From NCBI GenBank assembly GCA_027578815.1, contig JANBTH010000291.1, positions 1 through 22,283 of the forward strand: a stretch of DNA of 22,283 nt. Direction: 5' to 3'. Shown here one piece after another: positions 17,177 through 22,283 of this stretch (positions are counted from its first letter, which is position 1; each line of letters starts with the position of its first letter). The position numbers and the translations under genes were made by a program. Source of the DNA: Coemansia sp. RSA 1804 (lineage: Eukaryota > Kickxellomycota > Kickxellomycetes > Kickxellales > Kickxellaceae). Below the pieces are notes generated by a model. The model searched no databases. It saw nothing but the letters and a program-made list of their open reading frames with translations, and was not told where the DNA came from.

Positions 17177-17251
17177 GCTGTCTTCCCTCCTTTTCTTCAC
17201 TAGTTTTTTTCCTGCTTCTTTTCTATTTAGTGATTAAAAAAGTATGTTGTT

Positions 17252-17482
17252 TTATATTCCATGTGCAAATAGGGAAATTCTAGTTTTGGCTTTATGAATA
17301 ATTCCATGCTTTGTTTCTGCTTTCTGACTTTTATTATTTCTTTTTTCTACACACTCTGGACAATCCATTGTGGTAACAAGTTTGTAAAAGCAGGTGTTTT
17401 TTGCACATTTCATCTCAGGCATTTTTCTCTTGCATATGCTACATGTTATTTCACATGTGCAATTCTCATCAGCTTCTGTCAT
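17252..17482 (-). CDS. Small Cys-rich hypothetical protein, 76 aa
   Basis: The ATG is at 17482. The N-terminal half has eight cysteines in pairs (CTCEITCSICKRKM, then KCAKNTC, then MDCPEC), which could form two small zinc-binding knuckles. The C-terminal half is basic (KRNNKSQKAETKH) and lacks structure. There is no signal peptide. A TATA-like sequence lies about 140 bp upstream. The gene has AT-rich codon use unlike PGM next door, whose 3' end is 75 bp away in convergent orientation. The motif ITCSICKRKM resembles GCCMYCERCM of the ORF at 18401-18658. No family recognised, and it could be one exon of a longer gene. Confidence 0.35.
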   Translation of the reverse strand: MTEADENCTCEITCSICKRKMPEMKCAKNTCFYKLVTTMDCPECVEKRNNKSQKAETKHGIIHKAKTRISLFAHGI

Positions 17483-17943
17483 TGTGTTAATGTAAATGTT
17501 TACAATTGCTTTTTTTTAATAATTATTGTTACAATGTTAGACTAGATGCTAGAAAGAAAACAATTTATTCCACCCTTTGCTCTTCGTTTTGACAGCCTTC
17601 AACTTGTTATCCCACCTTTTATATTATAGCAAATCATTTACTGAAAATTATTTATTTAGACAAAGAGCGAGTATAACCAGAAAATTTAATAAGATATTAA
17701 ATATGACATCTGAAATCAACCACTCACAATGTGACTGCAAGAACAGTGAGAATTAAAAGGAAATGCATTTCATTCAGTGTATGAAAACAATAAATGGTGT
17801 ATTGCATAATATGTAGAGCTTGAAGGGGATTGGATGAAAATAAGGCATGTTGTGCAAAGAAAGGGGTTTATTAAAAAACCAACAAAAAAGTTGCAATAGT
17901 GTGCTGCTCTTGAATTCACATTAATGCTTTAATTTATAAGTTG
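17483..17943. other. AT-rich stretch without a gene
   Basis: No supported ORF. It probably includes the promoter of the Cys-rich ORF at 17252-17482. Confidence 0.35.
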
Positions 17944-18168
17944 TTATAGGCCACAAAACACATTGCCCAGTTCTATTACTGGTTCAGTGGACATGTAATG
18001 ATTGCATCTGCAGTATGCATTTTCATAGATTTTACAGCTTGTGATATCACCCAAATTGTTACATGACCTAGTAGGGAGGCAGTAAATTACCCTTAGCTCA
18101 GCACTCATTGAGTATATTTTATTTCTTGGACTTGTTGTTGGTTTTGTTTTAGCAATCAAACAGAACAT
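17944..18168 (-). CDS. Possible Cys-rich ORF or exon, 74 aa
   Basis: The ATG at 18168 opens a 74-residue frame. The C-terminal part (RVIYCLPTRSCNN, ITSCKIYENAYCRCNHYM, ending NVFCGL) looks protein-like, with six cysteines in that part. The N-terminal 18 residues look like translated intron or leader, with a branch-point-like TGCTAAAA in that stretch, so the true gene may have an upstream exon. A hydrophobic start MFLTFLFFYGYL opens on the same strand at 18242 but in another frame and stops after 16 codons. This could be a small secreted Cys-rich protein or the relic of one. Low confidence. Confidence 0.3.
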   Translation of the reverse strand: MFCLIAKTKPTTSPRNKIYSMSAELRVIYCLPTRSCNNLGDITSCKIYENAYCRCNHYMSTEPVIELGNVFCGL

Positions 18169-18400
18169 GTATTACTCAGAGTTTCTCTTTCTCAACAGTT
18201 CTCTGTTAAATATCCATAGAAAAACAAAAAAGTTAAAAACATTTCAACAGTTGTTCAAGTCAATACATCTGCTAAAAATTATTCAACTCTCTCTTTGGTA
18301 TAATATGAGATATACTGGATACCTAGAAAATGAATAAAGAAGGACAACCCAAGATTCCACATTGGATTCTGCAGGAATTTATTATTAATATTCAACAACA

Positions 18401-18658
18401 CTACTTTGATTTACTCTTATGACACTTTTTCTCTTCTACTTTCAACAATCTATTACACTCTTCAATAATGTCTTCCATAGTAAATTCAATTGAGCCCTTA
18501 TCAGCACAATATGTATCATTACATGGAATATTTTCATTTTTTGGCTTGGGTTTATGTTCTTCCTTTTTTCTACAAGTTACAAGTGTTACACGCATACACC
18601 TTTCACAATACATGCAACATCCTTGTCTGCATTTTTTCTTTTGATAATCCTTTTTCAT
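18401..18658 (-). CDS. Small Cys-rich basic protein, 85 aa
   Basis: The ATG is at 18658. The N-terminal part has KKCRQGCCMYCERCMRVTL and a further Cys (six in all), then a Lys/Pro/Glu linker, CNDTYC, and a C-terminal amphipathic segment IEFTMEDIIEECNRLLKVEE ending in a basic tail. The ordering suggests a small zinc-binding head joined to a helix. There is no signal peptide. It shares composition and one motif with the ORF at 17252-17482. Function unknown; could be a pseudogene fragment. Confidence 0.35.
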   Translation of the reverse strand: MKKDYQKKKCRQGCCMYCERCMRVTLVTCRKKEEHKPKPKNENIPCNDTYCADKGSIEFTMEDIIEECNRLLKVEEKKCHKSKSK

Positions 18659-18850
18659 CCTTTTATTGTACTCTGTGTGGTTTTAATTGACAAATACTTT
18701 TTTACTTATAATGGACATAAAATTTTTATGCAATCTGCTCATTTTATATAACCTGCTATGGTAGTTCATAATATTCTAATAAGTGTATCATTAATTCATT
18801 ACTATTTAACATTGTGGATGTACAATGATTCCAATATCCTATTATAATAT

Positions 18851-18961
18851 CACAGTGGTACAACAGTAATGACAACACACAACACATTGTCACATGTTAA
18901 ACTTGTGCCAGTGACAAGTTTCACAATGACAATAATTTACTGTTGTATAATTTTCACTGTG
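18851..18961. repeat. 111-bp foldback (inverted) repeat
   Basis: The left arm (18851-18905) and right arm (18915-18961) are imperfect reverse complements. From the outside in they match as CACAGTG/CACTGTG, TACAACAGTAA (18859-18869) with TTACTGTTGTA (18937-18947), TTGTCA/TGACAA and AAACTTG (18899-18905) with CAAGTTT (18915-18921), around a 9-bp loop. The ends resemble Tc1/mariner terminal repeats (CAGTG). It may be a MITE or two abutting transposon ends. Confidence 0.65.
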
Positions 18962-19154
18962 GGTACAGTGGAAATTTAAAGTAGGCTTCACAATAAAGCC
19001 CAGTTAAAAGATATTGTGTTGTATGTCCATTCACTTGATAAACACAGTGGAAAAGAGCATTAATGGTGAAGATACAGTGACCAGAAAGGTGTATCAATGT
19101 CTTGAACATTTGCATTTGCATTCATGATACACAGACCACAGACATGATAGAGAC

Positions 19155-19421
19155 ATGCAGGTAGTACAGTTAGAATGCCCAAATGTTGTAGTACAAGGAA
19201 TACTTATTAATTACTTTAGATTTGCTTATTATGAGGATATAGATGTTTTTAAATGGCTGGCACACCCAAGTAAAAATTTTACATTTATTGTAATAACTTT
19301 TCCCCAAATAAAGAATCAATGTGAAACATTACACAATAATATAACTGCTTGTAAAAGATTTAATAAATATTGTTTTACTTTTGCAGAACAGTTATTTGTC
19401 AAGATATGGCAATTGTTGTAA
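19155..19421 (+). CDS. Hypothetical ORF, 88 aa
   Basis: The ATG at 19155 opens an 88-residue frame (MQVVQLECPNVVVQGIL at the start, ITFPQIKNQCETLHNNITAC in the middle). Its composition is more protein-like than most frames nearby, but no domain is recognised and it lies within the proposed transposon remnant. It may be a fragment of another element or chance. Confidence 0.2.
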   Translation: MQVVQLECPNVVVQGILINYFRFAYYEDIDVFKWLAHPSKNFTFIVITFPQIKNQCETLHNNITACKRFNKYCFTFAEQLFVKIWQLL

Positions 19422-19566
19422 ATATGGCATAATTGCTTTTCTAATGATTTTGTAATGATTTGTCTTTTCATTTAAATTTTAAACAGAAAAGGTGTATTAG
19501 CCAAGAAAGTATGTTTATTGTATGGATTTTTATTTTCTCTTTCTTCTGGTATACTTATAAAGTAGG

Positions 19567-19957
19567 TTGCTATTCACAGGATACAAGAACAATGCTTTAT
19601 CATTGCTTCAAGCTGGGGAGTCAATACTTGATATTGCCTCCAAACCTGATGTGAACCATCAGGCTATTTTACAATGGAAAAAAGAAAGCAAAATCAAGTT
19701 ACCTACACATACTGCTAATCATTTACAAACACTTTTCAAGTGTGATAACAAGTACATAACTTATCTTGTCAAGTCTATTTCCCATGCTAACACATTCTTG
19801 GTTGCAAGAGAGTTGAGCTCTATCAAGGGAACCAACATTACCAGAAATATTGTAGCCTGCTCATTACATCAGAGTTGGCTGCATTCCAACATAAAGTAGC
19901 ATAAGCCTATGTTGTTAAAGTATTATCCACAGGCAAAACTAGCCTTCATTGGAATTT
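19567..19957 (+). pseudogene. Decayed Tc1/mariner transposase N-terminal part
   Basis: The frame has no ATG at its head and follows a stop at 19558. It reads as a helix-turn-helix of the Tc1/IS630 type (LLQAGESILDIASKPDVNHQ), then a linker and a second HTH-like block (YITYLVKSISHANTFLVARE, ITRNIVACSLHQSWLHSNIK). After the stop at 19897-19899 the same frame continues with HKPMLLKYYPQAKLAF, which corresponds to the conserved KKPLLS..HR.AR segment of these transposases, before another stop. The catalytic DDE domain is not seen. It is therefore an inactivated fragment. Confidence 0.6.
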
Positions 19958-19990
19958 AACTAAATGTATAAAAATATTATTTGAAATTAA

Positions 19991-20078
19991 GGGATCTGCC
20001 CTCAAGTCTCTGAAAGAGACATCTTTCAGTAGCCTGCACCGAAAGTGGGGGCGGATCCCGAGGGACCTTTCAGTGCAG
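19991..20078. other. Compact multi-hairpin element
   Basis: An 88-bp GC-richer block in AT-rich DNA has several mutually exclusive stems: GGGATCTGCCC (19991-20001) with GGGCGGATCCC (20049-20059), 11 pairs including one G-U; CTGAAAGA (20010-20017) with TCTTTCAG (20022-20029); and CTGCAC plus GAAAG (20034-20045) with CTTTC plus GTGCAG (20067-20078). It could be a structured RNA, a transposon end or a small nonautonomous element. I could not fit it to tRNA, hammerhead or another family I know. Confidence 0.45.
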
Positions 20079-20225
20079 AAATGGCCAATTAATTATTTTT
20101 AAAAAAATGATTAATAGATAGTTTACAATGGAGTTCCAGTGGTTTAGTCGTCATATATGCTGAATGTCTGTGCACCTATCTCATACTCTAGCCTTGTGTT
20201 TGATGTCGTGTTTGGTGTGGTTTGT

Positions 20226-22050
20226 AAATAAAAAATAATATGTGTGCGTAGCTAATCATTTGGTGGTACTGATAATGTAAGTTACGCTGTGTATTTATTA
20301 CTACAATCATTGAAAGAGAAGGAGATAACGAGTGTCAACGGCTTGCGGAAATAGGCTGTGAATAGTGCAGCAATGAATGCCGGCATTCAAGTTCCGTGCA
20401 AGACAAATTGATATCAAAACGACACAAACCAAATATGTATGTGTAGCCCTCGTTTCAGCCATTCTAACGATATAAAAAGTATTGCACTTTTTAATACAAT
20501 AATACGAAAATATAGAAAGCAAATGTAAATGGTTTATTAAAATAGACAGAAAAAAGCAGCAACATTATTTGAGATTCAGGCACCGCCAAACGTCAATTGG
20601 TGACAAAACCATACAGTTTGTATATGTGTGCGTAGCCATTGATGAGGCGGTTCTAGTAATATTAATAGCATCTTGTATTTATCAATAAACTATTGGGAAG
20701 ACACAAGAAGTGGTGTAAACGACATAAGAAAATAAGCTGTGAAAAGGTAGAAGAGAAATTCGGAATTCGCAAATGCGCGCAGAAAATAAATGTCGTCCAA
20801 ATCACACGTTAAATACATGACTAGAAAGCCCTGGCTCTACGCTGCCGGAAAATATAAAATACATTATGTGTATGTTGAGAAATAACCGTGAAAAATGATG
20901 ATGAAAAACGAACGTGCACAGCTTACATGGGCTATGGAAATAACATTGGGAATTACTTGAATTCGCAAATGTGCGGCAGAAATTAATTATCTCAGAAATA
21001 CATGATATTAATATGACTGGAAAGCCCCAATTCTACGCTTTTAGAATATGTATTAAACATGCCATGTTATTTAGTGATATCTGTGCATCGCAGAGCAAGA
21101 AGTGTATTCACCGTGTGGGATAATAAGCTGGGGGAAAGAACATGTGGAATTTGTTGAAATTGCAAATGCGCGCAGAAAATGAATGTCGTCCAAATTGCAC
21201 AAAAAAGGTATCGCTAGAAAGCCCACGCTCTACGCTGCCGGAATATGTACAATACGTTGTGTGGTTATTATGATATAAGTGAGAAAAACGACTAGGAAAA
21301 ACATAACCATCGCAGCTTAAATAGGCTGGGGGAAATCACAGGCATTATTATGCCCTGCCCTCCAGCATGCAATCAGAAAAAGCAGTGGGACGGAACAGCA
21401 GCACACACACTAAAAAGCCATGATAAATACACTGTCAAATGCCTTGGAGCCAGAAACGGCCTTGAATACTTTCCACTAAAAGTGGGCATGCCATATACCG
21501 CTGTGTAGCGCTGTTCAATGCGGTGATGAATATGTAACAATATAAGCATGTTTACTGATAAACAATGTGGTTAAAATGGAAAACATTATTGCCGGTACAT
21601 GGAATAAGCAGGGGAAATCACAGCATAGGCTTTGGAACAAGTGGCAGCAGCCAAAAAATAAATTCTGTCAGAACAGAATAAAAAAGATATGCCTGCGTAG
21701 CTACTGACTAGCTGGGATAGAATATGTAAATAACATGGCGTGTTTATTGATAACGTGTAATGAAAAAGAGGAATGTAATCATGCCGTGATATAGTAACAG
21801 GCTGGGGGAAATGGCTGCAATCACACTGCCAAGTGTTCCAAGGGCAGAAAACAGCCTAAAATATGGAATTTACAAAAGTGGACATAAAAGGTATTGCTGT
21901 GTAAAGCAGAATTCGCTGAATCGGAATATGCAGATAATAGATAGTTGTGTATTAGTAAACAGCTGAGAGAAAAGGGAAAACAGTCTAATTGTCATAGCAA
22001 AATAGGCTGGGGGAAGCAGCTGTGATTGTGCCCTCCAGTGTCTGCAATCA
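20226..22050. repeat. Subtelomeric ~195-bp degenerate satellite
   Basis: A motif of the form AAATAGGCTGGGGGAAA recurs at about 20349, 20540 (weak), 20729, 20925, 21120, 21318, 21602, 21795 and 21999. Spacings are 189-204 bp apart from one of 284 bp. Between anchors the units share AAATGCGCGCAGAAAAT, ACTAGAAAGCCC, CTACGCTGCCGGAATATG and GTTTATTGATAA-like blocks. No ORF in the array is supported. The last unit is cut by the telomere at about 22050. Confidence 0.8.
20374..20389. repeat. 16-bp perfect palindrome in the first satellite unit
   Basis: TGAATGCCGGCATTCA is self-complementary over all 16 bases. It is not kept in the other units. Confidence 0.6.
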
Positions 22051-22055
22051 GAAGG

Positions 22056-22283
22056 GAGGGGGTTAGAGGGGTTAGGGGGTTTAGAGGGTTAGAGGGGTTA
22101 GAGGGGTTAGAGGGTTAGAGGGGTTAGAGGGTTAGAGGGGGGTTAGAGGGTTAGAGGGGTTAGAAAGGGTTAGAGGGGTTAGAGGGTTAGAGGGGTTAGA
22201 GGGGTTAGAGGGGTTAGAGGGGTAATAGGGGTTAGAGGGTTAGAGGGTTAGAGGTTTATAGGGGTTACAGGGTTAGAGGGGTG
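22056..22283 (+). repeat. Telomeric repeat array, unit TTAGAGGG(G)
   Basis: About 25 units of 8-9 bases run to the right edge with the G-rich strand pointing outward, as expected for a right chromosome end. Most units are TTAGAGGG or TTAGAGGGG. Variants include TTAGGGGG, TTAGAAAGGG, TAATAGGGG, TTTATAGGGG and TTACAGGG. The variants near the very end may be sequencing error or true heterogeneity. The unit differs from the common fungal TTAGGG by an additional GA before the G run. Confidence 0.92.

Larger units (their letters stand above)
19073..19957 (+). mobile_element. Remnant of a Tc1/mariner-like transposon
   Basis: The left edge is proposed at TACAGTGACCAGAAAGG (19073), which has the TA plus CAGTG form of Tc1-type terminal repeats. 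A decayed transposase follows on the same strand. I find no matching inverted end to the right, so the element appears truncated. CACAGTGG-type sequences at about 18851, 18965 and 19042 suggest several related ends in this stretch. Confidence 0.4.

Noticed and set aside
19647..19665. Hairpin CCTGATG-TGAAC-CATCAGG
   Set aside because: It lies inside the transposase reading frame and codes for part of the helix-turn-helix; a 7-bp stem alone is weak evidence for a separate element.
19991..20078. tRNA gene or tRNA-derived SINE
   Set aside because: The 11-bp closing stem is too long, and neither a GTTCRA-type B box nor an anticodon arm can be placed.
20307..20522. 71-aa minus-strand frame inside the satellite
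   Set aside because: It crosses satellite units, is not kept in the other copies, and has no domain.
20226..22050. CRISPR-like interpretation of the regular repeats
   Set aside because: Units are degenerate over their full length, about 195 bp long, and sit next to a telomere in a eukaryote.

Overview
The window is the right-hand end of a eukaryotic chromosome, most likely from an early-diverging fungus. Kickxellomycotina, for example a Coemansia-like genome, is my best guess, but this is inference. The support is: a fungal-type GT15 mannosyltransferase, a fungal SLX9, a mitochondrial ribosomal protein mS26/Pet123, uninterrupted (intronless) compact genes in GC-rich DNA, and a G-rich telomere-like array running off the right edge.

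Layout. (1) About 1-6700 is AT-rich and holds only small genes. There is a diverged tandem duplication with small Lys/Gln-rich ORFs (671-847, 1979-2171 broken, 3539-3736). It is followed by three tandem minus-strand paralogues (4457-4705, 5250-5507, 5987-6253) that encode 82-88 residue proteins with a signal peptide, a 12-residue variable segment, a dibasic site, one membrane segment and a short tail. (2) About 6768-17176 is a GC-rich island of eight intronless genes: an alpha/beta hydrolase, SLX9, an atypical peroxiredoxin, a GT15 mannosyltransferase, mitochondrial stomatin-like protein 2, mS26, an unidentified Ala/Pro-rich protein and phosphoglucomutase. (3) About 17200-20200 is AT-rich again, with small Cys-rich ORFs, a 111-bp foldback repeat, a decayed Tc1/mariner-like transposase and a compact multi-hairpin element. 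(4) About 20226-22050 is a degenerate subtelomeric satellite with a period near 195 bp and about nine recognisable copies. (5) 22056-22283 is a telomeric array of the unusual unit TTAGAGGG/TTAGAGGGG.

How the genes relate. The island genes are housekeeping genes in alternating convergent and divergent pairs, not an operon. The genes for mitochondrial SLP-2 and mitoribosomal mS26 are divergent around one promoter that holds overlapping TGATCA palindromes. The strongest candidate for something undescribed is the three-gene family of small membrane-anchored precursors: the 12 residues between signal peptide and dibasic site are variable while everything around them is conserved, and each gene has an ATATAAAT box 107-112 bp upstream of its start codon. 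The telomere unit and the peroxiredoxin with a displaced cysteine are the other notable observations.
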